Source of the DNA: an uncultured Bacteroidia bacterium | Lineage (GTDB): Bacteria > Bacteroidota > Bacteroidia > Bacteroidales > UBA932 | Reading direction: 5' to 3' | NCBI GenBank assembly: GCA_902798975.1 | Contig: CADBYT010000006.1 | Coordinates: 1 to 64,000 of the forward strand | Length of the DNA: 64,000 nucleotides | Shown here: positions 15,487-25,893 of the stretch, piece by piece | Position numbering within the stretch: the first letter of the stretch is position 1 | How the letters are laid out: each line of letters starts with the position of its first letter | The notes under the pieces: model-generated | What the model was told of the DNA's origin: nothing | What the model saw: only the letters and a program-made list of their open reading frames with translations | Databases searched by the model: none | Translations under genes and position numbers: made by a program

Positions 15487-16757
15487 CGCTTGTAGCCTTC
15501 GAGGTTGGCCTTGACGGTCTCCCAGTCGTAATAAGGGCCCTCAACCGGCTTGAGGCCGCGCAGCAGGCGCTCCTTCTCCTGATAGAGGAACTTCACAAGC
15601 ACGCGGCCGGCCTTGTTGCGATAGAAGATGATCTGCAGGTTGCTGGCCATGCAGATGTTCCAGAAGCCGTACCAGTGGTCGCAGACCTCGTCCACTTCCC
15701 AGCGGTCGCCGACACCCTCGATGCCGAGGTAACTGGCAAGCGCCATCAGCGGATAATCGTGGCCGAAGCGCAGGTCGGCGGCATAGGCGCCGGTGGCGAT
15801 GCACTCGTCCGCCTTCGTCACGATGTCCTCGACGCAGGACTGCGCCATTGCCACACGCTCCAGACCGACGTCGGCGGAGTTGCAGTGGCCCAGGTAGAGG
15901 AAGAGGTTGTTCTGCGCCCAGCGATTGTAGATCGCGTCGAAGGGCAGGAAGCGGTAGAGATTCTCCTCGATATCGAAGTCCTCGGCCACCACGGCGGTGT
16001 CGTAGACGTTCGCCGTCAGGCGGCGCGGGCTGTCCACAAAGGTGCGGGCCTTCTCCACGTCGGTGAAGATGCGCGTCATCACGCCGAGGGTGTCGTCCGG
16101 CACCTGGCGCATGTACTCGAAGCTCTTGCGCATGCCGGCGGAAGTGATCTGCTGCCAGCCTTTCTCGTTGTCGAGGTAGTCCATGAACTTCTCGCCCGTG
16201 TCGAGACGGATGTTCAGCTGGGTGTTCTGGCGGATCAGCGAGTTGGTGAAGGAATTCATGCTGATGATGCAGCGCTGCACCGTGCTGGAGAAGGCGCGGA
16301 CGTTCTTCTGTCCGGCGAAGACCTCCGGGTAGCGGTTGTACATGCGCTCGGCCAGGGCGGCGTGCTCACGCGCACCGCGCTGGGACAGGCGGCCGTCCAT
16401 GCCGCCGTAGCTCTCGAGCACCTTGCGGGCCGCGACAAGCAGGGAGTCGCCGCCCGGGGTGAGGATGCCCATTCCCTTGCCCACCTCGAGGGTGCGGATC
16501 AGGTCCTCATAGGCCTTGCCGCCCCAGTTGGAACGGGAGCCGTGCCGGCCGTAGTGGCTGATGTAGAAGGGGGTGTAGCCCTTCGGCGCCGGGGTGTCCG
16601 TGAGAGGATAGAACTCGTACGAGTTGAGGTTGTTGCCCGCGCGGGTCGGATCTTCCATGAGGGCCTTGGCGGCCACTTCGGAACGGTGGAACTGGGCGAA
16701 GGCCGCCGACGCGCTCAGCGTCAGGAGGGCTGCCAGGATGAGGATAAATTTCTTCAT
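15483..16757 (-). CDS. Secreted histidine-type acid phosphatase
   Basis: A 424-residue exported phosphatase of the histidine acid phosphatase branch, as in phytases and MINPP-like enzymes. It has a signal peptide (about residues 1-21, ending AFAQ). The phospho-histidine motif is YGRHGSRS near residue 70, and the C-terminal catalytic HD motif is RFGHDYPLM near residue 335. The substrate is likely a phosphorylated small molecule such as an inositol phosphate, but the sequence does not settle it. It is the first gene of an operon with the glycosyltransferase and YfhO-like genes (4-nt overlap), with a -7 box at 16790-16797. Confidence 0.85.
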   Translation of the reverse strand: MKKFILILAALLTLSASAAFAQFHRSEVAAKALMEDPTRAGNNLNSYEFYPLTDTPAPKGYTPFYISHYGRHGSRSNWGGKAYEDLIRTLEVGKGMGILTPGGDSLLVAARKVLESYGGMDGRLSQRGAREHAALAERMYNRYPEVFAGQKNVRAFSSTVQRCIISMNSFTNSLIRQNTQLNIRLDTGEKFMDYLDNEKGWQQITSAGMRKSFEYMRQVPDDTLGVMTRIFTDVEKARTFVDSPRRLTANVYDTAVVAEDFDIEENLYRFLPFDAIYNRWAQNNLFLYLGHCNSADVGLERVAMAQSCVEDIVTKADECIATGAYAADLRFGHDYPLMALASYLGIEGVGDRWEVDEVCDHWYGFWNICMASNLQIIFYRNKAGRVLVKFLYQEKERLLRGLKPVEGPYYDWETVKANLEGYKR

Positions 16758-16789
16758 ATTCTTCGTTTTGTTTGTTATTTCATAACAGA

Positions 16790-16797
16790 CAAAGATA
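16790..16797 (-). promoter_or_regulatory. -7 promoter box of the phosphatase operon
   Basis: Reads TATCTTTG on the minus strand, an exact consensus match, 32 nt upstream of the ATG at 16757. Confidence 0.6.
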
Positions 16798-16853
16798 TAA
16801 CCATTTTCTGTTTTCGGCTCGGCGCGAAGTTCAAAAGTAACATCAGGGCACGT

Positions 16854-19448
<2,595 letters not shown>

Positions 19449-19462
19449 GGATGCCGGAAAGA

Positions 19463-19470
19463 CAAAGATA
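19463..19470 (-). promoter_or_regulatory. -7 promoter box of mutS
   Basis: TATCTTTG on the minus strand, an exact match, 14 nt before the ATG at 19448, so the leader is under about 10 nt. Confidence 0.6.
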
Positions 19471-19494
19471 AGAAAAAAACCTTATTCCTGTGTA

Positions 19495-19977
19495 TTATTC
19501 AGCGCCGGCCACACACATGAGGAAGCTTTGCAACGAAAGGTCGATCGTTCGCTGCCAGCCCAGTTCCTCCGCAAAAGTATCCCAGGCGCTGCCGGGAGAA
19601 TGAGACCAGGACAGGCGGATCAAGGATTTATCCAGCACGCCCGAGTACGGAGAAGGTTGATACACTGCCGTGTAACGGATTTCGCCCGTCGTCAGATCGG
19701 ATAGCGTGAAGCCTTCCGGAGTCTGTCTGTAGGAAAGGCGTTCGATATCGGTATCCACATAACCGTCGTCCAGATAGCAGCATTTCCCGGAATGGACCAG
19801 CGCCGGCTCATCGTTATCTTCATAAATCCATATCCACACCTGGAAGTTGTTGTCTTGCTGTCCCCCGGCATAAAGAGAGCGGACTTCGGGCACCTCCTTC
19901 CCGGAATCATCTTTCTGGCAGGAGGACAAGGTCGCGGTTGCCAGCAGGAGAGATAAGATCAAAAACAGTTTATTCAT
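19495..19977 (-). CDS. Small lipoprotein of unknown function in the ECF regulon
   Basis: A 160-residue predicted lipoprotein: signal peptide with lipobox LSSC (Cys20), then a soluble domain rich in Tyr, Trp and Asp (VWIWIYEDND, GKCCYLDDGYVD). I recognise no family. It lies directly downstream of the first dual-membrane anti-sigma-like gene but has its own promoter region at 19995-20023 with the GGCAGTTTTT-N11-CGTTATAT motif shared with both sigma genes and the serpin. It is therefore probably an output of these ECF factors, perhaps an envelope-stress lipoprotein. No function is proposed. Confidence 0.75.
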   Translation of the reverse strand: MNKLFLILSLLLATATLSSCQKDDSGKEVPEVRSLYAGGQQDNNFQVWIWIYEDNDEPALVHSGKCCYLDDGYVDTDIERLSYRQTPEGFTLSDLTTGEIRYTAVYQPSPYSGVLDKSLIRLSWSHSPGSAWDTFAEELGWQRTIDLSLQSFLMCVAGAE

Positions 19978-19994
19978 TTATTTTTCGTTTGCTT

Positions 19995-20023
19995 ATATAA
20001 CGGGGCCGGTCCCAAAAACTGCC
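19995..20023 (-). promoter_or_regulatory. ECF-type promoter A (small lipoprotein)
   Basis: On the minus strand GGCAGTTTTT (20023-20014), 11 nt, then CGTTATAT (20002-19995), 17 nt before the ATG. A housekeeping-type TATATTTG box lies just upstream at 20028-20035, so there may be tandem promoters. It is one of four sites with the same bases and spacing. Confidence 0.75.
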
Positions 20024-20036
20024 TCGACAAATATAC

Positions 20037-21281
20037 TTATTTCAAGTCAAACGTCAATCCGGCACGGAGTTGGAACTGGAGCTTGGAGTCCCAGGTGTTG
20101 AGATAGGCGCTGCGGTTAAAGGGAACCGACAGGGACGGCGCCAGGTAAAAGCGTACGCCCGGGAACAGGCGGATGTCGGTGCCGGCCATCAGGTTCCCGG
20201 AGAAGAGGACCGGATCCGGCAGCGCTTCGCCTCCGGAAACAAAGATGCTCTTGGCCGCATGCAAGCCGGCGCCGAGATAGAAGCGCCAGCGCTGGTCGGG
20301 GTTGAAATAATACAGCAGCTCCACCGGAATGCCAAGGTAATGGAGCGTGAGCTGCGTTGTTTGTCCCATAATATCGGTTTTATCCTGCCCGTATCCGCCG
20401 CGCTGCATGTAATCGAGGCCCGCCGTCAGGGCCAGGTTTCGTGAAAGCGGAATCGACAGCGAAATGCCGACGCTGATGGGCAGGACAAGGTTTCCCGGCC
20501 GATTAACGACATTGGTCCCCGAATCGACAATGATTCCCGAATGCATTCCCGAATCATTATACGCAAGCCCATTCCCGGAAGTGCTTATTCCGGCCGTGGC
20601 GGCGTTCAGACGCAGGGACATACGTCCGGCCTGGCGGCGCGGCCGCTCCGAAAGCTCCGTCCAGTCTGTCTGCGCCAGCGTCGGCTCCGTCTCCTCGGTC
20701 CGGTCAGCCGGAGTTTTGGCCTCGTCCGGGACCGTATTTGAGAAGGTGTCCGGCGGCAGCTGGTCGGGGGTGGTCTCCTGGTCGGAAGGAGTCTCCGGGA
20801 TGGGATCCCCGATCGGGTCGGGGATGACGGGCGGGGCGGGGGTGACGGGCGGGGCGGGGGCGGCTTTTCGGGAGGAGATCCCCGGTCGAGCCGGGGATGA
20901 CACGAAGGGTTCCGGGGATGACGCGGATGGCGCCAGGGAGGGCACGGAGGACGGTTCGGCTGGTTGGGCCACGAGCTTGCCAGCTTGGACAGCGGGCGCG
21001 TCGGGCTGGACTGCAGGCGTAACGGTCTGCTGGGCCAGGCGGTCAGGGGTCGGGGATGCCGGACGCAGCAGCAAAACAGCTGCGATGACCGCGGCAGCGA
21101 CACCCGCCAGGGCGTAGGGCCACCAGCCCATCCGGCGGGCAGCGGGTTGGCTCATTTCCTGCCCCCGGGGAACAAGCCCGCCGGCAAACGTAGCGATATC
21201 CTCGCTTTCCAGCGGCAGGCTGGCATCCTGCAGGCGCTCCTGCAAGACCCGGGTCCAATCCTTATCCTTCATCCTTTTCAT
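20037..21281 (-). CDS. Dual-membrane-spanning anti-sigma-like protein, copy 1 (Dma-type)
   Basis: A 414-residue protein with a short cytoplasmic N-terminus (MKRMKDKDWTRVLQERLQDA), one inner-membrane helix at about 54-72, a long Pro/Ala/Ser-rich periplasmic stretch (75-220) and a C-terminal outer-membrane beta-barrel-like domain (about 225-414, with alternating strands such as NLALTAGLDYMQRGGY and RFYLAPSLSVPFNRSAYL). This is the architecture reported for Dma1 of Bacteroides thetaiotaomicron, an anti-sigma factor that spans both membranes and affects vesicle formation. I infer the N-terminus holds the partner sigma at 21278-21850, whose stop it overlaps by 4 nt. Two palindromic repeats lengthen the periplasmic linker. 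A paralog is at 25894-27123. Confidence 0.82.
   Translation of the reverse strand: MKRMKDKDWTRVLQERLQDASLPLESEDIATFAGGLVPRGQEMSQPAARRMGWWPYALAGVAAAVIAAVLLLRPASPTPDRLAQQTVTPAVQPDAPAVQAGKLVAQPAEPSSVPSLAPSASSPEPFVSSPARPGISSRKAAPAPPVTPAPPVIPDPIGDPIPETPSDQETTPDQLPPDTFSNTVPDEAKTPADRTEETEPTLAQTDWTELSERPRRQAGRMSLRLNAATAGISTSGNGLAYNDSGMHSGIIVDSGTNVVNRPGNLVLPISVGISLSIPLSRNLALTAGLDYMQRGGYGQDKTDIMGQTTQLTLHYLGIPVELLYYFNPDQRWRFYLGAGLHAAKSIFVSGGEALPDPVLFSGNLMAGTDIRLFPGVRFYLAPSLSVPFNRSAYLNTWDSKLQFQLRAGLTFDLK
20803..20830. repeat. Palindromic repeat, copy 4 (inside dma-like copy 1)
   Basis: ATCCCCGA / TCGGGGAT arms. Read in frame as VIPDPIGDP, a third reading frame compared with copies 2 and 3. It is followed by GC-rich near-tandem repeats of its right end (20824-20862) that encode APPV-type repeats. 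Confidence 0.85.
20876..20902. repeat. Palindromic repeat, copy 5 (inside dma-like copy 1)
   Basis: ATCCCCGG / CCGGGGAT arms around TCGAG. Read in frame as SSPARPGISS in the periplasmic linker. A half copy (CCGGGGATGACG) follows at about 20912. Confidence 0.8.
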
Positions 21282-21850
21282 CGTGTTCCGTATTTCGCGC
21301 TTATCAAGGCGGCCAGCTTGCGCCGCGCCTTGAGGTATTGGGTCTGTGAAGTCTTCTCCGAGATGCCGAGCAGACGGGCGATTTCGCGATGGGAGTATCC
21401 GTCGAGGCAGAAAAGGTTGAACACCACCCGGTAGCCCTCCGGCAGCGAAGCGATCAGGTCGATCAGCTCCTCCACGGGGACGGTTCGCAGGGCTTCGGTG
21501 TCCACCGGAGATTCGCCGGTCAAGCCGGCGAATGACGGGTCGGAACCGTCTTCCGGGAGGCTGTCGGCGAGCTGGGCCAGCGGTTTCCGGCTCCGGAGTT
21601 CATCCACCGCCAGGTGGGCGGCAATCTGCGAAAGCCACGCACCCAGCGAGCCGACCCGGCGGGGACGAAAGTCGTCCAGCGAATCCCACGCCTTCAGGAA
21701 GGTGTCGTGGACCAGATCCCGGGCACTGTCTGCGTCGTGGATATACCTCCGGCATACGGCCAGCACACGCCCCGCGTAGGTCTCATACATTTCCTGTCTT
21801 GCGCCCGGAGCCCCGGCACAACAGCGCCGGACCAGGGCTTTCTCATCCAT
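21278..21850 (-). CDS. ECF RNA polymerase sigma factor, copy 1
   Basis: A 190-residue group IV sigma factor. Region 2 covers about residues 10-75 (YETYAGRVLAVCRRYI, DLVHDTFLKAWDSL) and region 4 about 130-185 (LPEGYRVVFNLFCLDGYSHREIARLLGIS). The 3-to-4 linker carries a palindromic repeat (21509-21538) read as PSFAGLTGES, which is missing in the otherwise very similar paralog at 27120-27668. The ATG at 21850 was chosen to match the paralog; a GTG two codons earlier is possible. The gene overlaps its dual-membrane anti-sigma-like partner by 4 nt. Its own promoter carries the GGCAGTTTTT-N11-CGTTATAT motif, so positive autoregulation is likely. Confidence 0.9.
   Translation of the reverse strand: MDEKALVRRCCAGAPGARQEMYETYAGRVLAVCRRYIHDADSARDLVHDTFLKAWDSLDDFRPRRVGSLGAWLSQIAAHLAVDELRSRKPLAQLADSLPEDGSDPSFAGLTGESPVDTEALRTVPVEELIDLIASLPEGYRVVFNLFCLDGYSHREIARLLGISEKTSQTQYLKARRKLAALISAKYGTR
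21509..21538. repeat. Palindromic repeat, copy 6 (inside sigma factor 1)
   Basis: Same bases as copies 3 and 10, arms ATTCGCCGG / CCGGCGAAT. It falls in the linker between sigma regions 2 and 4. The paralog retains only AGATTCGCCGG at 27351-27361. Confidence 0.88.
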
Positions 21851-21865
21851 CAGCACATCTCGTTT

Positions 21866-21876
21866 GAAGAATCTTC
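21866..21876. promoter_or_regulatory. GAAGAATCTTC palindrome in the sigma 1 leader
   Basis: Perfect 5-bp arms around one base, 4 nt downstream of the ECF -10 motif and 15 nt before the ATG. The same palindrome in the same place is at 27684-27694. It is absent at promoters A and B. Confidence 0.45.
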
Positions 21877-21880
21877 ACCG

Positions 21881-21909
21881 ATATAACGATGATTGTCTGA
21901 AAAACTGCC
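21881..21909 (-). promoter_or_regulatory. ECF-type promoter C (sigma factor 1)
   Basis: Minus strand GGCAGTTTTT (21909-21900), N11, CGTTATAT (21888-21881), 30 nt before the ATG at 21850. Upstream is a degraded TATTTTCTG box. Confidence 0.78.
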
Positions 21910-21952
21910 CGCCCGACAGAAAATATTTTTGCACCCCTGTCGGGATGGCAGG

Positions 21953-21997
21953 AGATCCCCGATCGGGTCGGGGATGACGAATCGTCGGGGATGACGG
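21953..21997. repeat. Palindromic repeat, copy 7, with an extra half copy
   Basis: ATCCCCGA / TCGGGGAT arms at 21953-21979 followed by a second right half (TCGGGGATGACGG). It is intergenic, between the nucleoside hydrolase stop at 22006 and the sigma 1 promoter. Confidence 0.8.
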
Positions 21998-22005
21998 ACG
22001 AGCAA

Positions 22006-23913
22006 TTAGCGATTGACGTAAACCTGGAGTTTTTCGTCGATGCGGCGGTTGATCTCGCCGGCGAGGGCCTTGCCTTTGGTGCCGAGACCCGGAATCGCAT
22101 ACAGGTCGCCGGCAGCGGCGCGCAGGGCACCCAGGCCGATCTCTCCGTTATTCACGGCTGTCAGGAACGCAGCGAGCACCTTGTCCAGATCAGCCTCGCT
22201 GACCTTATAGTTCCATTTGAGCGCCTGGCCGAAGCTGACCGGACGCACGCCGGAATTGTGCGAGCAGTCCACCGGCTTGATGGCCACGTCGGGGAACTCC
22301 CGGCGCAGGTCGGTCAGCTGCCCCGCCTGGGCGCGGTAGGCGCTGATCAGTTGGTCCACGCCGTTGTAGCGGTTGGTCCGGCTGCCGATGGTCAGACTGT
22401 TCTGGAGGCAGCTCAGCACATCGTTGTACACCGGCACGACAGTCACCTTTTCCATGCCCAGCGCCTTCGCTTTGCGAATCACCGCCTCGAGGGAGCCCGC
22501 GCCGGACGGCACGCCGTCGCAGATCAGGCCGGAATCCTTCAGGTCGAGCTCGTGGACCGCCGTGCTCTTGCCGGAGGCCGGCGCGCCCATCACGATGGTC
22601 AGGTCCTTCTTGCCCTCGCGGAGGGCCTTCTGCACCATGCGGTCAAAGATGTGGTCATAAACCAGCTGCTCCGCTTCGCGGAAGTCGGCGGCATTCGTAC
22701 CCGTGTATCCCAGCGGGCGGAAAAGGAAGCGTACTTCGTTGGGATCCAGCGTGTTGGCCGCGGCTCCCAGGTACTTGTCGGTCAGCTGGACCAGGCGCTC
22801 CCGGGCCCATTGCGCGGCAGCGGCACCCGTCAGCTGCGGCTGCGGCGCCTCGATGGAATAGGCCGATGCACGGGGAAGCATGCGGGTGTGGCGACGGATG
22901 TCCATCACCTTCTCCTCGGCGAAATAGGTGTCACCCGGCAGGTGGTAGCGGGCGTTGCCGTCCGGATCCGGGGTGAAGATCATTTCCGAAGCCTGGTCAC
23001 GGTCCACATAACGGACCCAGCCGCGCGGCGACATGTTGTACTCGCCGTCGCCCAGCACCGCATTGACCACGCAGTTGGTGTCCCACATGCGCTGGCCGAC
23101 CTCGCAGTCGAAGTCGGTATAGACGGTCTTGATGGGATTGAGGTCGGTATAGGACAGGTCCGTGAGAATGTCGGCGGAGGTGTAGTCCATCATTTCACCC
23201 ACGTTGGTCGGCGACAGGATGAGATCGACATTCTTCGGCAGCCGGTCATAGAAAACGGCCGCGGCGGCGGACGCCGTGCGCATGTTGTAGCCGCTGAGGT
23301 TGTCGTTGCCGTCGAAATGGCCCGCCTGCACATAGACGGACTTGACCTTGCGGCCGAAGAGCTCCACGCCGCTGAGCGAAGAATACTCGTCCGCGCCTGA
23401 CTCGAAGAGCTGCGACAGGCAGGTCATCATGCCGATGGCCACCACGACCACCGAATGATCCTCGGCCTCGCTGAGAAGCTTGCGGTAGAATTTCCAGCCC
23501 TCCGGAAGCTTCGTCGGGTCGATGGAACGGGGATACAGCCAGCTGCCGTCGGGGTTCTTGAAGTCGACCAGGCGGCTGTAGGGGATGAAGTCGTAGGGAT
23601 TCTTGACGCCGTTGTGCTCCAGGGCGATGGGGATGTCGGGGTGGCCGTAGAACTGGTTGAACACGTCCACCAGGACGGCATTGCGGTCTCCTTCGCGGTC
23701 CACGATGATACCTTTCAGGTCCACCAGGCCGTCCTCGATATAGTGATACAGCATCACGATGGCGAAGAGGTCGTCGGTGCAGCTGCCGAAATCCGTGTCC
23801 AGGATCATCGGAATGGGCTGCCGGAGCTGGTGGTAATTGCCGTAGCTGATGTTCTGCGCCCACCCGGCGGTCAGTGCCAGGATGCACACAAGGGTCAGGA
23901 AAAGTTTTTTCAT
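22006..23913 (-). CDS. Secreted nucleoside hydrolase-like protein fused to a P-loop (zeta-toxin-like) kinase domain
   Basis: A 635-residue protein with a clear signal peptide (MKKLFLTLVCILALTAGWAQ). Residues about 33-330 match the inosine-uridine nucleoside hydrolase fold, with the Ca-binding motif ILDTDFGSCTDD. Residues about 435-610 form a P-loop domain with Walker A VMGAPASGKSTAV (near 441) and a following VPVYNDVLSCLQNSL segment like those of zeta-toxin/nucleotide-kinase folds. A nucleoside hydrolase and an ATP-using kinase in one exported protein is unexpected, because the periplasm lacks ATP. Either the kinase domain uses another ligand or the protein is not exported. It follows the beta-barrel gene at 23990-24598 by 76 nt and may be in the serpin operon. 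Confidence 0.78.
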   Translation of the reverse strand: MKKLFLTLVCILALTAGWAQNISYGNYHQLRQPIPMILDTDFGSCTDDLFAIVMLYHYIEDGLVDLKGIIVDREGDRNAVLVDVFNQFYGHPDIPIALEHNGVKNPYDFIPYSRLVDFKNPDGSWLYPRSIDPTKLPEGWKFYRKLLSEAEDHSVVVVAIGMMTCLSQLFESGADEYSSLSGVELFGRKVKSVYVQAGHFDGNDNLSGYNMRTASAAAAVFYDRLPKNVDLILSPTNVGEMMDYTSADILTDLSYTDLNPIKTVYTDFDCEVGQRMWDTNCVVNAVLGDGEYNMSPRGWVRYVDRDQASEMIFTPDPDGNARYHLPGDTYFAEEKVMDIRRHTRMLPRASAYSIEAPQPQLTGAAAAQWARERLVQLTDKYLGAAANTLDPNEVRFLFRPLGYTGTNAADFREAEQLVYDHIFDRMVQKALREGKKDLTIVMGAPASGKSTAVHELDLKDSGLICDGVPSGAGSLEAVIRKAKALGMEKVTVVPVYNDVLSCLQNSLTIGSRTNRYNGVDQLISAYRAQAGQLTDLRREFPDVAIKPVDCSHNSGVRPVSFGQALKWNYKVSEADLDKVLAAFLTAVNNGEIGLGALRAAAGDLYAIPGLGTKGKALAGEINRRIDEKLQVYVNR

Positions 23914-23989
23914 AATGCGTATCGTTTCTTTCCCGAAAGGTACACATTATTATTCAGGCCATGAAATCTGGAAGAGAAAAACTGTCCGT

Positions 23990-24598
23990 TTAGAAACGCA
24001 GGCCGACGACAAGGCGCACCGCGTGAATGTGGCGGCTACCCGTGCGTCCGTACTCCGGATACTGGACCATGACGTTCAGCAGGCCGATTTCCGCCTCAAC
24101 GCCGAATCGCCAGCGACCGACGGTCGCGAAAGTCAGACTCGGACGCAGGGAAAGATTGAGCGGCGTGTTCTTGACCTTCCCGTTGAGAGGATCTGAAGGA
24201 TCAGCATCGATATAGTATTTTCCGGGCGTCCAGGTGTAGGAAAGCATCGGACCCAGACCCAGAATCATACCGTCTGCAAAATGGTAGCGGGCACTCACGG
24301 TAAAGTCCAGATAGGAGAAACTGTCGAAATTGGCTCCGACCGCTCCGATGGCAAAAACACCTTCCCAATAAAACTTCCCGCCGACTTCAGGCATGACCGA
24401 CCAACGGTCGGAACAATAGATGTCCAGACCATAGGACAGGCGTCCGGCCAGGTGGCCGAGCCGAAACTGTGAAGAAACACCCGGACCGTACGTGTAGGTT
24501 CCAAGGCCGAGCAGGATGTTGTGTTCCACCCGCGCCGGCTGTGCCGGGAGGCGAAAAACGAAAGTCATTGCAAGGAGCAGAATAATAAGGCGTTTCAT
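23990..24598 (-). CDS. Outer-membrane beta-barrel protein (PorT-like fold)
   Basis: A 202-residue protein with a signal peptide (MKRLIILLLAMTFVFRLPAQ). The rest is alternating beta-strand sequence with many Gly, Tyr and Phe (LLGLGTYTYGPGVSSQFRLG, YHFADGMILGLGPMLSYTW) and ends in VRLVVGLRF with a terminal aromatic residue, as in outer-membrane barrels. The family is probably the 8-strand OMP_b-brl/PorT-like group. The start at 24598 was chosen because it gives the signal peptide; a longer in-frame start lies inside the serpin gene. It begins 8 nt after the serpin stop, so it is co-transcribed with the serpin and likely shares its ECF control. Confidence 0.78.
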   Translation of the reverse strand: MKRLIILLLAMTFVFRLPAQPARVEHNILLGLGTYTYGPGVSSQFRLGHLAGRLSYGLDIYCSDRWSVMPEVGGKFYWEGVFAIGAVGANFDSFSYLDFTVSARYHFADGMILGLGPMLSYTWTPGKYYIDADPSDPLNGKVKNTPLNLSLRPSLTFATVGRWRFGVEAEIGLLNVMVQYPEYGRTGSRHIHAVRLVVGLRF

Positions 24599-24606
24599 GG
24601 GAAAAA

Positions 24607-25833
24607 CTAGTTCGAGAGGGTACCGGCGAGAAGGAGGGTGTTGGTGCTTTTCTCCCGGATGAAGTAGGCGAAGGGGCGGTTGAGGTCGAGGGTGACCTTT
24701 TTCGGCGTAACGGGCCCGGCACAATTATCCATCGCGATGGCGGTTACCGCCGCGAACTCCGTTCCTTTTTCGCTTACGTCGATCCGGACTTTCTGGAGAA
24801 TCGAACTGATCTTCAGGAATTCTTTGCTGATACCGGAAAAATCCGCGTCGTCCGAAAAGGGCAGGATGAGACCCATCGCATTCAGTACCTTCGGAATATC
24901 CTCTCCCGAACTATACTCCGTTGACCATTTCGGCAGATACAGATCCACTTCGGTGCCGGGATAGGCATACTGGAAAGCATCGTAGTTCACTGTCGGAAGG
25001 ATGGATTGGATGCTTTTTCCTGCTTTGGGCAGAACAACGTCGATCTCATAGGATCCGTTGCCATAGGGAATGGAGACATATTCGAAATCCTCAAATTCAC
25101 CATATCCCAGCATGTGGTTGGCATGGAGGTAGTCTTTCTTCGTCTTACCGGCGGTGCCGTTGAACTCCCGGCCCGTCCTGACCTCCCAGGTCAGCCCCCA
25201 GGGCGCCTTGAACAACAAGGCGTTAATCAGCATCAAACGTGTCGCAGGACTCAATTCACTCAGCATCTGCGGAATCTTTCCGTCCGTCTTGTCGGAGCAC
25301 CATTGATTGATCCGGTCCTTTGTAGCGGAATCCGAGAAATCCACGGAAAAGCTCTCGGCGGCGAAACTCCGCGTAAGCAGCGACTTGTAATCATCGAGAA
25401 GAACCAGGTTTTTGGCGGCCCAGAAAGAATTGCAGCTGGAGAACGACACCTGCGGGTCTGTCGTGACCAGGCCCGCTATCATCTTCTTATAGTAGGCGCC
25501 GATTTCATCTTTCGTGGCATCACCCCAGCCGATTACATCGACAAATTGTTTGAACGTCTCCCCTTCTGCGCCTTCCCCGGCCATTGCAAGGGCCAGTGAA
25601 AGACTCAGCGGAGAGAACGAGACCTCGCGGCCTTGCGCTTTGTCAAGGAGTCCGGAAAATACCCTCATTCCGAAATCATTGGAGGCGTTCCGGACGGTCT
25701 CGTCAGCCTTGGTAAGTTCGATGGGAACCGGATTCGTGAGGTCCTCCGGTTTGAGGTCCTTTTCCCGGTTCAGTTTTTCGCATGCGGGCAGCAACAGGAG
25801 AGCTGCGGAAAGAAGGATGAAGGTCTTTTTCAT
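24607..25833 (-). CDS. Serpin lipoprotein
   Basis: A 408-residue serpin (serine or cysteine protease inhibitor) anchored as a lipoprotein: signal peptide with lipobox LLPAC (Cys18), then the serpin fold with VSFSPLSLSLALAMAGEGAEG, the shutter-region NALLFKAPW, and the terminal NRPFAYFIREKSTNTLLLAGTL. The reactive-loop hinge EKGTEFAAVTA keeps the Gly-Thr-Glu and small residues needed for insertion, so it should inhibit rather than merely fold as a serpin. By counting from the hinge, P1 falls near Asn-Cys in MDNCAGP, which is tentative. A gut commensal could use it against host or microbial proteases. Its promoter carries the ECF motif (25852-25880), and a beta-barrel gene follows. Confidence 0.92.
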   Translation of the reverse strand: MKKTFILLSAALLLLPACEKLNREKDLKPEDLTNPVPIELTKADETVRNASNDFGMRVFSGLLDKAQGREVSFSPLSLSLALAMAGEGAEGETFKQFVDVIGWGDATKDEIGAYYKKMIAGLVTTDPQVSFSSCNSFWAAKNLVLLDDYKSLLTRSFAAESFSVDFSDSATKDRINQWCSDKTDGKIPQMLSELSPATRLMLINALLFKAPWGLTWEVRTGREFNGTAGKTKKDYLHANHMLGYGEFEDFEYVSIPYGNGSYEIDVVLPKAGKSIQSILPTVNYDAFQYAYPGTEVDLYLPKWSTEYSSGEDIPKVLNAMGLILPFSDDADFSGISKEFLKISSILQKVRIDVSEKGTEFAAVTAIAMDNCAGPVTPKKVTLDLNRPFAYFIREKSTNTLLLAGTLSN

Positions 25834-25851
25834 TTTCGGTTTCGTTTACCC

Positions 25852-25880
25852 ATATAACGGGGTCACAGACAAAAACTGCC
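25852..25880 (-). promoter_or_regulatory. ECF-type promoter B (serpin)
   Basis: Minus strand GGCAGTTTTT (25880-25871), N11, CGTTATAT (25859-25852), 18 nt before the ATG at 25833. An exact TATCTTTG -7 box sits just upstream (about 25884-25891), which suggests a basal and an inducible promoter in tandem. Confidence 0.78.
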
Positions 25881-25893
25881 CGGACAAAGATAC

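Noticed and set aside
20824-20870. G-rich tract as a G-quadruplex or regulatory site
   Set aside because: It is inside a coding frame and is better explained as tandem growth of the palindromic repeat end encoding Pro-rich sequence.
23937-23990. A possible fifth ECF site (GACAGTTTTT) upstream of the nucleoside hydrolase gene
   Set aside because: The -35-like word is imperfect and no CGTTATAT lies 11 nt downstream.
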